Below are positions 22,943-36,200 of a DNA stretch of 64,000 bases, one piece after another; position 1 is the first letter of the stretch, and each line of letters begins with the position of its first letter. The stretch lies in NCBI RefSeq assembly GCF_020360975.1, contig NW_025408683.1, forward strand, positions 1,364,001-1,428,000. The letters are read 5' to 3'. Below the pieces are notes generated by a model. That model was not told the DNA's origin. It did not search any database and saw only the letters and a program-made list of their open reading frames with translations. Source of the DNA: Hirsutella rhossiliensis. Its lineage: Eukaryota; Ascomycota; Sordariomycetes; Hypocreales; Ophiocordycipitaceae. The position numbers and the translations under genes are program-made.

Positions 22943-24605
22943 GGATATCTTTTCGGACCCTTATAGCTATAGTAGTAGAATTCGACCTCGAACTTAATTA
23001 GATAGATATAGTTAACGCCTTTATTAACTACTTACTTAAGGAAGAAGAAGTTATCTATATACGCCTTCTACTAAGCTTTTAATAGCTAGGAAAGGTTCTA
23101 TAGCTTAGGAAAGCTCTAAACGGACTATAAAGATTACCCCTTTATTAGTAATAGTATTTAACCGGTTCCCTTAAAGCCCTAGGCTTTAAGAAAGTCCCTT
23201 AGGAACTATATATAATATAGAAGGGTAAAATCATAGTCTTTTTCTACGTCGACGATATTATCTAAGCCTACTTAAAAGAGGAAGAAGTAATTACTAGGGA
23301 GGCTATAAAAGGCCTATAATAAAGGTATAAGATAACTAAGCTAAGGGAGCTAAAGTAGTTCCTAGGGATATAAATCCTTTAGAATAAGTCCTAATAAACT
23401 ATCTAGCTTACCTAGGACGCTTATATCGATAAGGTCGCTTATAAATTCCTTCTTAATTCCCTTAATAAGAAGCTTCCCTCTACGCTTATATTAAATAAAG
23501 AGCTTTTACTTAATCCGTCCTTTTAAGCTAGGGAGTAAGAAAAACACTAATATTAATAGAAGGTAGGCTCCTTACTTTTTTAGCTATTTCTACTAGACTA
23601 GATATTTCTTTTACGGTCTCCTAGCTAGCTAGGTATAACTAGAATCCTAGCCCTAGGCACTAAGAAGTAGTAAACTAAGTAATCCTTTATCTCTATTTAA
23701 CGAGATTATATAGTCTACGCCTAAGAGGGTAGGGAAGGAAACTAGCTACTAAAATCTTCTTTTACTTAAGCGATTTATCTTTTATAGATAATTTATTAGA
23801 TAGAAAGAGCTTATAGGGGTATATTATATCCCTTTTTAAAGGAACGTATACTTAAAGAGCTTCGAAATAAGCTACCGTTATAACCTTAACTACGGAGGCA
23901 GAGCTATTAGCTCTTTTAAAAGCATTAAAAGAAGCGATTTTCCTTAGCCGGCTACTAATATCTCTATAACTATAAATTCCGACCCCGTTAGCTATAAAAT
24001 ACGATAATATATAGACTATATAGATTCTTATAGAGGAAAATAGTAAGCTATTAACCCGGCTATAGTATATCGATATCTATTAGTATTAGTTACGCTAAGA
24101 AGTATAAAGGGGACTTATTTCCGTCCGTTAGGTTTTAATAGTATTAATAAAAGCCGACGGTCTTATAAAGCCTTTACTAAAGTAAAAGCTAGCTATCTTT
24201 TAATAGTAAATTAAGCTAGAAGACGTTTAAGAAAAGCTATCCTTAGAGGCCCGCCTTAAGAGTTTATAAGAAGAGATAATAGTATATAGGAGGAAGGAGA
24301 CGTTTATAGCTAAAGAGAGGAATTAGGACTTATCCTAAAGGAGGGCCCCTAGCTTAATTAGGACTTATTCTTTATAAAGGTCCCCTTTTTAAAGGACTTA
24401 TTATTAGAGAAGCCCCCCTTTCTTATAAGTCTTAATATCCTCCTTAAGGCCCCTTTTTCCTAAAGTAGGTCTAAAAGAGCCTAGGGCTAAAACCCGGATT
24501 TCTTAAGTAAGGGATAAGTATAGACTAACACCTCCTCTATACGCTTACCGGCCTAGGTATTTAGCTTTACCCTTTCTATAAGGGCAGGCTATAGCTAAGG
24601 GGGTA

Positions 24606-25080
24606 TATCGCGAAGCGTAGCTTAATTTTATAGTTCTTAGAGATATCCCTTAGTATAAGGGACCTAGGAAGCTAAAAAATAGGTTATAAGGAAGAAGCTA
24701 AAAGGAGGTATAAAGAGGAGGGTATAGGTAAGAGGGGAAGTAAAAGTAGCGATAGCTTCTTATAGAGGTAGTAAAAGATAAGACGGATATACTAGTAATA
24801 GCGGGAAAGGAGGGGAAAACTAGTAAAAAGCTTAGTAGTTAAGAGGATATTAATAGCTTCTTTAAGTAAGATCTTCTTTATTAATTAAGATACTAGATAG
24901 GTATAGAAAGGGGCATAGAATAGAGGAAAGAAGGAGAATTAAGGCAATATAATAATTACTCCCCTACCTTAATTACTGCCCTTATAAGAATTATATATCT
25001 CTAGCCTACCTATCTAACCCCTTACTTTTAATTTCACCTTTATATATTTTTATATACTTTTTATATTTCTCTTTATAAGA
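24606..25080 (+). repeat. Copia C 3' LTR
   Basis: A 475-bp partner of the 18362 LTR, starting TATCGCGAAGCG after the purine run AAGGGGG. Confidence 0.88.
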
Positions 25081-26366
25081 ACTATAGCTAAGGAAAGACT
25101 AAGAGACGAAATTCTAAATAAACCCCTTTATAGCTAGACTAGCTATATAAGAAAGTTTAGGTTAACTAAACTAATATCTCTAAGGACTAAGAAGGCTTTA
25201 TTAAGGTAATATTTTTATAGGCGCTTTTTTAAAGATAGGTTTCCCTTATTTCTTATAGACCTACCTAAGTATAACTAGTCTACCTTTTAAAACTTCGTTA
25301 ACTAAAAAGAATCCTACTTTAGCTATAAGGTAAAGAAGATATAGTTTAATAGAGAGCTATTTATAAAAGATATCTTAAATTAGCTTTAAAAAAGGGTATT
25401 TTACCCGTCTTATTTATACTAAATACCTAGGCCTAGAATAAAGGGGTAGAAAGATTAAAGGGTGCTAAAATAAAAAGGGCCTATATAAAAAGACTTACTA
25501 TAAGGCTTCCCTATAACCTTTTAAGGGAAGTTATTAAGACTGCTTATTACCTTTAAAACCGGACCCTTAAAGGGACTACCTAAGGAATAAAATAGAAATC
25601 CCCCTTTAAGCTCTTTATAAAGAATAGGGCCTTACTAGCTTATCTTTATATATATAGCTATAAAGTATATACTATAACTACCGATATATAGCTAAAAAGG
25701 AAAAAGAAAAGAAAGCTTAATCTTAGAGCCTTTATTAGTTACCTTATTAGTTATAATTCTATAAATATCCTTTAGATCTAGATTCTTCTTTTATAGAAGG
25801 TTATTTTAACTAAGGACGTAATTTTCGATAAATCTAGCTTCTATATTAGAAATAGGGATTAATAGCTCCTCTTACTCTCTTAATATTAGCTAATTTAAAA
25901 GATCTAAATCTACCCTTCTTAATAGTCTTAAGAAAAGGTCTTAGATAAGGAAATAAAATAAGAAACTAACGTTAAAGTAGTTAAGGATAACGCTAACTTT
26001 AAAGAAGAGGAAGTTACTAGATTAAATAATCTAAATAAAAAAGAAGACTATAAGAAAGCGGTAGAGCTAAAATACGCTTACCTCCCTATACCTCCTCCTA
26101 TATAATAAGAAGATATAGAAGTAGTATTTTTTATTAGTCTTTTTATCTTAACCCTTAAAGGGGTAGGAAAGGTACCTCTCTTAAAGGATTACCTAGCTAC
26201 TTTTTTATCTTTACTTTAAGAAGTAAAGGAAGGTATAGGGCCTAATACGAAAGAAGACTAACCTCTCCCTTATTTCGATCGCTTTTTAGACTTCTATTTA
26301 ACGCTTATAGAAGACGGTTCCTACGGAGCGTTTATAATAAGCCGGCTCTTTAAGCTATAGCTATTA
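25081..26366 (+). mobile_element. Copia B, middle part (integrase to pol)
   Basis: Resumes Copia B exactly where 18361 left off (ACTATAGCTAAG). It carries integrase-like sequence and the region before reverse transcriptase, then is cut by the MULE-like element. Confidence 0.75.
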
Positions 26367-27059
26367 TAAGAAGGTATAAGCAATAAGCGTAGAATCGGGT
26401 AACCGATAACGTAAGCGGAAAGATTAGTTAAAGGAGTATAGGGTAGGATTTTATCCGGAATTTATAACGAGCATATAAGGGGCTAAATAATATATTCAAA
26501 GAATAGCGTTATAAAAGATACTTATAAACTTACTTATTCTATCTACTACTCCCAGGGAAATCCTTCGTCTTTTATAGACTATTGCTCGCCTACTAGTAGA
26601 CCAATTAGTTAGCTTTCTAGCATATTCTATCGTGCTTAAAAGGCTCTATCTATAGTATATCTTCCTAACTTAGTAGGTGGTTTAATTATAGCGTGATAGT
26701 TAACGTAAGACTATAGGTTCTAGCATGAGTAGTGGATTTAACTAGAATGTTCTATGCCCTACCTATTCTCGTATCGCGGATATCTTCGGGACCGCTAGGC
26801 CAAAATAGGAAATAGGGTATCCGTTCTACTTATAATTAACTTATGCAATTTATATATATTTTTGTTTGTAATGATAGGCTTATCCTAACCCGCTCTTCCT
26901 AGAGGAAGGTATAGATATCTAGTAGAGGTCTTTGTCTTTTAAGGGTTATTCCCTTAGACTATATTATAGAGCCTCTTTTTACTAGCTTATTCTATAAAGC
27001 CTCCCTATGCCTATTACTTCTTTATAATAGTAAAATAGGAATATAAGGGTATATTCTTA
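26367..27059 (+). mobile_element. MULE-like non-autonomous element, copy 1 (lightly RIPed)
   Basis: A 693-bp insertion in Copia B. Flanks repeat TAGCTATTA (26358-26366 and 27060-27068), a 9-bp duplication as made by Mutator-like transposases; the match extends to 11 bp. Ends share the short inverted repeat TAAGAA. It keeps many CA/TG dinucleotides (for example around 26700-26860), unlike everything around it, so it arrived after most RIP in the neighbourhood. There is no frame of note. Confidence 0.75.
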
Positions 27060-28177
27060 TAGCTATTAGTAAGGAAGGTATATAAAAGAGACCTCCTAGA
27101 CCTACTAGTAAACTAGAAGTAGCTAGAAAGACACTCTTTTAGAGACTAGTTTTTCTAGGCCTAGAAAGATTACCTAGCCTTATATAAAGAGATAGGGTCT
27201 TTTAAAGAGGTCCTTAAGGAAAAGGTAAGAGGAAAATAGGTCCTTAGCTATAAGTAGGTCTTTACCTATAAGACTAATAAATAAAGCTTCCTTTAAAAGT
27301 ATAAAGCCTAGCTAGTTATCTATAGGAATTAATAGGAAAAAGGGGATCTTCTTACTGAGGTAACTACCTTAGTAGGGATAATTTCTTAGATACTTATAGC
27401 TATAGTAATAGAATTCGACCTCGAACTTAACTAAATAGATACTATTAATACCTTTATTAACTGCCCCTTTAAAGAAGAAGAAGTTATTTATATATATCTT
27501 TCCCTTAGTTTCTATTAACTAGGAAAGGTTCTATAGCTTAGGTAAGCTCTATACGGACTATAAAGATTACCCCTTCTTTAGTAATAGTATTTAATAGGTT
27601 CCCTTAGAGCCCTAGGTCTTAAGAAGGTTCCTTAGGAACTATATATAATATAGAAGGGTAAAATTACTATCTTTTTTTATATTAATAATATTATTAAGGC
27701 CTACTTAAAAGCGGAAGAAGTAACTACTAAGGAAGCTATAAAAAGCTTATAATAAAAGTATAAGATAACTAAGCTAAGGGAGCTAAAGTAGTTTCTAGGG
27801 ATATAAATCCTTTAGAATAGGTCCTAATAGACTATCTAGCTTACCTAGGACGCTTATATTAATAAGGTCGCTTATAAACTCCTCCTTAATTCCCTTAATA
27901 AAAAGCTTCCCTTTACGCCTATATTATACTAAGAGCTTTTACTTAATACGTCCTTTTAAGCTAAAGAGTAAGAGAAACACCTATATTAATAAAAGGTAGG
28001 CTCCTTACTTTTTATAGCTAATTTTACTAGATAGGATATCTCTTTTATAGTCTCTTAACTAGCTAAGGATAACTAGAATTCTAGCCCTAGGTACTAAGAA
28101 GTAGTAGATAGAGCTATCCTTTATCTTTATTTAATAAGATTATATAGTCTATACTTAGGAGGGTAGGGAAGGAAACT
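27060..28177 (+). mobile_element. Copia B, pol part (reverse transcriptase)
   Basis: Continues Copia B with the reverse transcriptase (EFDLELN at 27411, RxALYGL near 27545). It ends abruptly at 28177, where a minus-strand Copia LTR begins. The remaining 3' end of this copy is probably the piece at 46376-47413. Confidence 0.7.
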
Positions 28178-28322
28178 TCTTATAAAGAGAGATATAAGAA
28201 GTATATAAAAATATATAAAGGTAAAATTAAAAGTAAGGGGTCGGATAGGTAGGGCAGAGAGATTTAATTATTATAAGGGCAGCAATAAAAGTAAGGGAGT
28301 AATTATTATATTGCCTTAATTA
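28178..28322 (-). repeat. Copia D LTR, first part (minus orientation)
   Basis: The last third of a Copia LTR in reverse complement, starting TCTTATAAAG. It is interrupted by the outer Gypsy at 28323 and continues at 42247-42586. AATTA at 28318-28322 is one copy of the Gypsy target duplication. Confidence 0.8.
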
Positions 28323-28508
28323 TATAAGAGTCTTTAACTATTATAGGTTATAGGCTTAGGCTATAGCTTAAGCTATATAGTTACGTATAGAGGGCCGGAT
28401 CCTATATATATATATACGGGCTAGCCGCGTATAGGAGAGCTCTATATAGCTTATTAATATTATTCTATAAACGGCACCTATATATACGCCTCTACTTACT
28501 CTGTAATA
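28323..28508 (+). repeat. outer Gypsy 5' LTR
   Basis: A 186-bp LTR starting TATAAGAGTC (TGTAAGAGTC in the better copy) and ending GTAATA. Confidence 0.88.
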
Positions 28509-31500
28509 GTATAAGCTATTAACTAATAGATCTAATAGATATCTCTCCGGAGAGGGCGCCTCCCCCTCGAGGAAGCACTCCGCCCCTCCCTAGATAGATA
28601 GGAAGTATCGCAGCTATCCTAGAAGCGATTAGAAGCGCGACGGCTAGCGAGAAGGACGAGGTTCTCGCTATACTAAGGGAGCCGTCTACGAGACCGGCTT
28701 TAACCCCTACGGCCTCCGTAACGCCGGTTACGGCGGCGACACTACTAATAAGGAAGCCGCTCCCTTAGCCGACTTAGGACGGTAAGCTAGAGTCCTTTTA
28801 CTTCTTCCTTAGCCGGCTATAGATAAAGTTTATAACCGACGAGAAATAGGGCCTAAATAGCTATCGCGATATAGCGTAGTATTCGCTCCTCTATACGCTA
28901 CCGGAGCCCTAGATACGGCGGATCTCCGGATTCTAGGATAAAGGCGGCCCTAGGGGTAGACGCGACCTATAAGACTTCTTCTAATACCTTATATATATAT
29001 TCGGCAACGTATAGGAGCGGGAGAAGGCGTAAGATAGGCTATAGACCCTTAAGTAAAGAGATAGATAAACCTTTAGCGAATTCCTTCCCGATTTCGAAGA
29101 GACGCTCTTATAGGTAGCGGGGACTATAGTATAGGAAGATAGCGCGAAGCTTATATAGCTATAGAATTTAATTACGCTAGCCTTATAGGAGCTACTTATC
29201 CCTATAATTATACCTACTAACTATAGCGAGTATATAAGCCGGTTAATAAAGGTAGCTTAGGGCTATAAGTAGACGCCGCGTTTCTAAAAGCTCTATAAGC
29301 GCACGCTATATAGCGGCGATAAGATTACCGCCCCTCTATAAGATAAATAACCGGCTATCGATATAGATAGGGACACCCTAATATCGGCTACCTATACGGA
29401 CCGGGCTAGACGCGGTAAGAAGACGCCGTCGACTACCCCCTATACCGCCCCGCACTCTAAGTAGCGGGCGAAGTAGGTAACGAGCAAGGAAATCGGGAAG
29501 AGGAAGGCTAACGGCCGCTACCTACGTTACGGAGTATCTACGTACTTTATATTAAATTACCCCTTCCTTTTAGCTAAGCGGCCTATAGCGGTTTAAGTAG
29601 CGAAGATAGAACCGCTCTTTGCCTTAGATAATAAGGAGGACTCCGCCCCCCTAGGCCTAGAGGAAAAAGAGTAGCTCTAGAGTAAAGATAGGCTCTAGAG
29701 CCCTAATTACTAGTACTAGTAAAGGAGAAGAAAGAATTATCCGCCTATATAAAAGAGGAGCCTACTTTAATATAGGTTATAATTAATAACTCCTTACCCG
29801 TTGCCGCCCTTATAGATAAGGGCTGCTAGTACTACGCCGTAGTTAATAAGGCGCCTACGCGAGAGATATAAGTACTAGTAGAAAAGATCGCCCTAAGGTA
29901 AGTAAAGGGCGCCTTAGGCGCGATAGAGGGTACGGTAATTAAGGGTATTACGTAGCTAGCTATAGAGGTCGACGGTTACTATAAGCTTATCGTAGCCTAT
30001 ATAATCCCTTAACTAGAGTTTCCCTTAATCCTTAGGAAACCCTAGTTATTATATATAGAGTTATACTTAGTTCTATACTAAAGGAAGCTATAGTTTAGGC
30101 CTATATAATAGTAGGTCCGCTATAACGACGGTTTTATAAGCGTAGGACTAAGCGTGCGAGCTTTATACTCGGTATAAGAAGTCCTTACCTTTATCTTTAT
30201 AGGAACCATGCGACGGGTAGAGCGGGGGCAAGGCCGGGCAGCGGCTAACGTAGCGGTCTATATAGTTAGCCTAGCGGATATCGATAAGGCCCTCTAGATA
30301 AAGAAGCTAAAGTCGCCCTCTAAGCTATAGTAATAGATACCGGAGCGTTTTTATAACCTCCTACCGCTATTTAAGGCCTAGGAAGTAGATAAGCTTAACC
30401 TATATAAGCTAGGGGTAGAATATAGGATCGTACTCCGTACTAATAAGAAGGGGTAGGAACTACCTATACCGTTTAGACCGCTATATAGTATATTATACGC
30501 GGAGCTACTAGTACTAAAGAAGACGCTAAGGGACCTCCTAGATAAGGGTTTTATTTAAGTAAGTAGCTTTAAAGTAAGAGCGCCGGTCTTATTTATACGT
30601 AAACTAAGGGGCGGGATACGGTTCTATTACGACTATAAAGCTCTAAACGTAATTACGAGGCCGGACCGCTACCCCTTACCCTTAATCTCGGATACGCTCT
30701 ATAACCTTTTAAAGGCAAAGTAGTTTACGAAGCTAGATATAAAATAGGCGTTCTATAAGGTATAGATCTTAGAGGGTAACGAGTAAAAGACGGCGTTCTA
30801 TATACGCTATAGCTTATTTAAGTAGCTCGTAACGCCCTTTGGCCTCTTAGGAGCGCCCGCTACCTTCTAGCGTTATATTAATAACGTACTTTAAGACTTC
30901 CTCGATAAGTTCGCCTCTATATATATAGATAATATCCTTATCTATATAAGCGGCTCCTATAAGGACTATATATAGAAAGTATAGAGGGTCCTAGAGCGCC
31001 TTTAACTTTATAGGCTCTACCTTAACCCGGATAAGTGCGAATTTAAGGTTAAAAGGGTTAAGTACCTAGGCTTTATTATCTACGTAGGCGTAGGTATATA
31101 GGCGGACCCTATAAAGATTTAAGCGATTTAGGACTAAGCTACCCTAACTACGTAGATAGGCGTATAGAGCTTTCTTAGGTTCGCGAACTATTATAAGATA
31201 TTTATTAAGGGCTTCTCTTATATTATAATACCTTTAAACGAGATTACTAGGAAGCGGACCGCCTTTCGCGAGGGGCCTATATAGGAAGGAGCATTCCGTA
31301 TACTTAAGGACCTATTCTCTTAAGCCCTAATACTGCTCTAATAGGACTTCGACCGGTCTACGTTAGTTAAAGCGGACTATAGCGGCTAGGCACTTAGAGG
31401 AACGCTCTCTTAAGAGGTAGACGGGCGGAAGTAACTAATAGCGTTCTACTCCCGTAAGCTAACCCTAGTCAAGCGGAATTACGCTATTTATAATAAAGAG

Positions 31501-31793
31501 ATATTAGCGATTATTAGCTACCTCGAGTAATAATAAGCAGAGCTCTAGAGCTATAAAAGCTTCGAGGTCCTTATAGACTATAAGAACCTCGAGTACTTTA
31601 TAACTCGCTAGCACCTCTTAGAGCGGTAAGCCCGCTAGGTAGAGTATCTCTTACGCTTTAACTTCTTAATTAAGTACCGCCCTAGGCGGGACTCCGTAGT
31701 TATAGACGCGCTTTCTTAGAAGGATTAAGACCGGCTAACGGGAGTAGACATCGAGGCCTAGGATCTATAGCTTATCCCGTAGGAAGTACTACG
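28323..31793 (+). mobile_element. outer Gypsy chromovirus, 5' part (older copy)
   Basis: The left half of a Ty3/Gypsy element. The 5' LTR (28323-28508, 186 bp) is followed by gag, protease, reverse transcriptase and RNase H, parallel to the inner copy but with many more C-to-T and G-to-A changes. It is interrupted at 31793 by the inner copy, with the target CTACG duplicated. It resumes at 38754. Removing the inner insertion and one duplication leaves about 6954 bp, the same size as the inner copy. Confidence 0.88.
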
Positions 31794-31979
31794 TGTAAGA
31801 GTCTTTGACTATTGTGGGTGATGGGCTTGGGCCGCGGCCTAAGCCGTGTAGTTACGTGCGGAGGGCCGGATCCCGTAAGTATAGGGGCGGGCCAGCCGCG
31901 CATAGAAGAGCTCTACATAGCTTGTTAACATTATCCTACGGACGGCACCTGCGCGCACGCCTCTGCTAACTCCGTGATA
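31794..31979 (+). repeat. inner Gypsy 5' LTR
   Basis: 186 bp, starting TGTAAGAGTC and ending CCGTGATA. This is the only copy in the window that keeps the standard TG at its start. Confidence 0.9.
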
Positions 31980-31996
31980 GTACAAGCTATCAATTA

Positions 31997-33145
31997 ATGG
32001 ATCTAATGGATGTCTCTCCGGAGAGGGCGCCTCCCCCTCGAGGAAGCACTCCGCCCCTCCCCGGACGGACAGGAAGTATCGCAGCTATCCTGGAAGCGAT
32101 TAGAAGCGCGACGGCTAGCGAGAAGGACGAGGTTCTCGCTGCACTAGGGGAGCCGTCTGCGAGACCGGCTTTGACCCCTACGGCCTCCGCAACGCCGGTT
32201 GCGGCGGCGACACCACCGACGAGGAAGCCGCTCCCTTAGCCGACTTAGGACGGCAAGCCGGAGTCCTTTTACTTCTTCCTTAGCCGGCTATAGACGAAGT
32301 TTATAACCGACGAGAAATAGGGCCTAAATGGCTATCGCGACATAGCGTGGTATTCGCTCCTCTATACGCTGCCGGAGCCCTAGATGCGGCGGATCTCCGG
32401 ATTCTAGGATAAGGGCGGCCCTAGGGGCAGACGCGACCTATAAGACTTCTTCTAATACCTTATATATGCGTTCGGCAACGTGCAGGAGCGGGAGAAGGCG
32501 TAAGATAGGCTGCGGACCCTTAAGTAGAGAGACGGATAAACCTTTAGCGAATTCCTTCCCGATTTCGAAGAGACGCTCTCACGGGCAGCGGGGACTACGG
32601 TGTAGGAAGACAGCGCGAAGCTCACATGGCTACGGAATTCGATCACGCCGGCCCTACGGGAGCTGCTTATCCCCGTGATTATGCCTACTAACTACGGCGA
32701 GTACGTGAGCCGGTTAATAAAGGTGGCTTAGGGCTACGAGTAGACGCCGCGTTTCTAGAAGCTCCGTAAGCGCACGCCGTATAGCGGCGACGGGATTACC
32801 GCCCCTCCGTAAGATGAACAACCGGCTATCGACACGGACGGGGACACCCTAATGTCGGCTACCCGCACGGACCGGGCCAGACGCGGCAAGAAGACGCCGT
32901 CGACCACCCCCCACACCGCCCCGCACTCTAAGTAGCGGGCGAAGTAGGTGACGAGCGAGGAAATCGGGAAGAGGAAGGCTAACGGCCGCTGCCTACGTTG
33001 CGGAGTATCTACGTACTTTATGTTAAAATGCCCCTTCCTTTTAGCTAAGCGGCCCGTGGCGGTTCGAGTAGCGAAGATAGAACCGCTCCTCGCCTTAGAC
33101 GATAAGGAGGACTCCGCCCCCCTAGGCCCGGAGGAAAAAGAGTAG
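31997..33145 (+). pseudogene. Gypsy gag, with RIP stops
   Basis: Starts at ATG 31997, eighteen bases after the 5' LTR (MDLMDVSPERAPPPRG). The first 80 codons are open, then TAG codons replace likely Gln/Trp codons. The same frame ends at 33145. Near 32987-33028 it shows a nucleocapsid zinc knuckle, CLRCGVST-Y-FMLKC. The expected pattern is CX2CX4HX4C, and the His position is Tyr, as CAC to TAC would give. Gag would form the virus-like particle and bind element RNA through the knuckle. No functional product is expected here. Confidence 0.82.
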
Positions 33146-33229
33146 CTCCGGAGCAAAGACGGGCTCCGGAGCCCTAATTGCTAGCACTAGCAAAGGAGAA
33201 GGAAGAATTGTCCGCCCGTATAGAAGAGG

Positions 33230-36200
33230 AGCCTACTTTAATATAGGTTATAATTAATAACTCCTTGCCCGTTGCCGCCCTTATAGACGAGGGCTGCTAG
33301 TGCTACGCCGCAGTTAACGAGGCGCTTGCGCGAGAGATATAAGTGCCGGTAGAAAAGATCGCCCTAAGGCGAGTGAAGGGCGCCTTAGGCGCGATAGAGG
33401 GTGCGGTGATTAGGGGCATTACGTGGCTGGCTATAGAGGTCGACGGTTGCTATAAGCTTATCGTGGCCTATGTGATCCCCTAACTAGAGTTTCCCCTGAT
33501 CCTCGGGAAACCCTGGTTATTATATATAGAGTTATACTCGGTTCCGTATTAGAGGAAGCTATGGTTTAGGCCTACGCAACGGTGGGTCCGCTACGACGAC
33601 GGTTCCGTAGGCGTGGGACTAGGCGTGCGAGCTTTATGCTCGGCATAAGAAGTCCTTGCCTCTGTCTTCGTGGGAACCGTGCGACGGGTAGAGCGGGGGC
33701 AAGGCCGGGCAGCGGCTGACGTAGCGGTCTGCGTAGTTAGCCTAGCGGACATCGATAAGGCCCTCCGGACGAAGAAGCCGAAGTCGCCCTCTAAGCTACG
33801 GCAATAGATACCGGAGCGCTTTTACGACCTCCTACCGCTATTCGAGTCCTAGGAAGCAGATAAGCTTAACCCGTATAAGCCGGGGGTAGACTATAGGATC
33901 GTACTCCGTACCGATAAGAAGGGGCAGGAACTGCCCGCACCGTTCGGACCGCTATATAGTATATTATACGCGGAGCTGCTGGTGCTAAAGAAGACGCTAA
34001 GGGACCTCCTAGATAAGGGTTTTATTTAAGTAAGTAGCTCCGAAGTAGGAGCGCCGGTCCTATTCGTGCGTAAACTAGGGGGCGGGATACGGTTCTGTTG
34101 CGACTATAGGGCCCTAAACGTAATTACGAGGCCGGACCGCTACCCCTTGCCCCTAATCTCGGATACGCTCCGCAACCTTTCGAAGGCGAAGTGGTTTACG
34201 AAGCTAGATGTAAAATAGGCGTTCTATAAGGTACGGATCTTAGAGGGTGACGAGTAGAAGACGGCGTTCCGTACACGCTACGGCTTATTCGAGTGGCTTA
34301 TAACGCCCTTCGGCCTCTTAGGAGCGCCCGCTACCTTCTAGCGTTATATTAACAACGTACTTCGGGACTTCCTCGACGAGTTCGCCTCCGTATACGTGGA
34401 TAATATCCTTATCTATACGAGCGGCTCCTACGAGGACTATATACGGAAAGTGCGGAGGGTCCTAGAGCGCCTCTAACTTTATAGGCTCTACCTCGACCCG
34501 GATAAGTGCGAATTCGGGGTTAAGAGGGTTAAGTACCTAGGCTTTATTATCTACGTAGGCGCAGGTATATAGGCGGACCCCGCAAAGATCTAGGCGATTC
34601 GGGACTAGGCTGCCCTAACTACGTAGATAGGCGTGCGGAGCTTCCTTAGGTTCGCGAACTATTATAGGATGTTTATTAGGGGCTTCTCCTATATTGTAAT
34701 GCCCCTAAACGAGATTACCGGGAAGCGGACCGCCTTTCGCTAGGGGCCCGCATAGGAAGGAGCGTTCCGCACGCTTAAGGACCTATTCTCTTAAGCCCCG
34801 GTGCTGCTCTAGTAGGACTTCGACCGGTCTACGTTAGTTAAAGCGGACTATAGCGGCTGGGCACTCGGAGGAACGCTCTCCTAGGAGGTAGACGGGCGGA
34901 AGCAACCGGTGGCGTTCTACTCCCGCAAGCTAACCCTAGCGGAGCGGAATTACGCTATTTACGATAAGGAGATACTAGCGATTATTAGCTGCCTCGAGCA
35001 ATAGTAAGCGGAGCTCCGGAGCTATGAGAGCTTCGAGGTTCTTATAGACCATAGGAACCTCGAGTACTTTATAACTCGCTAGCACCTCTCGGAGCGGCAA
35101 GCCCGCTAGGCGGAGTATCTCTTACGCTTTAACTTCTCGATTAAGTACCGCCCTAGGCGGGACTCCGCGGTCCTAGACGCGCTTTCCCGGAGGGATCAGG
35201 ACCGGCCGACGGGAGCGGACATCGAGGCCCGGGATCTATAGCTTATCCCGTAAGAAGCACTACGGACTTATATAGGAGCTTCCCTAGTAGAGGAAGACGC
35301 GGTGCCAGCGAATAAGCTTCCCCCCGCGCCCTTGCCTCGGTCCGGCGAGGAGGGATAGACCGGCCCGGGGGCGCGCGCGGCGAGAGTGTTCTAAGATGAG
35401 GCCCTGCAACGCTTGTGGGATAGGATGGCGGCTCTAGACCGCACCTACGAGGGCGTGCGCCGCGCCGTTGAGTCCGGCGCTCGACGCCTAGATCCGAAGC
35501 TAAAGCTAAAGGTATAGGTGGCCGACTACTATATCGACCTACGGGGGCATCTACGCTGGCGGGGGAGACTATAGGTACCGGGCGCACCGTATACTACGGA
35601 AGCTAAGGAGAAGGAGGGACCGCCGGAGCTAGACGAACGGAACGAGCTCTGAGGGAGGCTGGTCTAACTTATCTATAACTCTAGCGTCGTGGGTCACCTA
35701 GGCAGACAGGGCACAGCAGCAGGCCTTGCGAGGGACTTTTACTGGCCCCTCCTATAGCACTACGTTCGTCGCTTCCTCCGCAACTGCGATATCTACGGCC
35801 GCACGAAGATCTAGAGGGCGCAGCTTAAGGGGCTGCTTAAGTAGCTTCCGGTGCCCGACCGGTTCTACACGCATATATAGATAGACTTTATAACGGACCT
35901 CCTACTTATAGAGGGCGGCAACCGCTATATATGGGTAATTAAGGACCGACTTAGTAAGTCTATAGTATTAGAGCCGATGCCGTCTATAGATACGGAGTCC
36001 TGCGTAGAGCGCTTCCTATAGTGCTAGGCCCGCTCGCATAGCTAGCTAGCCTCTATTATAAGCGATAGGGGATCGAATTAGACTAGCCGCTTTTAGCAGC
36101 ACCTATGCTAGCTACTTTAAATCACGTAGCTGCTTAGCACGGCATATCACCTATAGACCGACGGAGGGCCCGAGAGGGTTAACTAGGAGGCGTAGGCTTA

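Larger units (their letters stand above)
18362..25080 (+). mobile_element. Copia C: full-length Copia nested in Copia B
   Basis: A 6719-bp element with equal 475-bp LTRs (18362-18836 and 24606-25080). The target duplication is a perfect ACTAT (18357-18361 and 25081-25085), with the pre-insertion site visible in Copia A near 10290. Gag lies about 18.85-20.5 kb and integrase near 21.2-21.4 kb. Reverse transcriptase lies about 22.98-23.42 kb, with NAFINY, RKALNGL and FYVDDI still readable at 23244-23261. RNase H follows to about 24.3 kb. It carries a 376-bp MITE at 22567-22942. Stops are mainly TAG, so this is a dead element. Confidence 0.88.
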
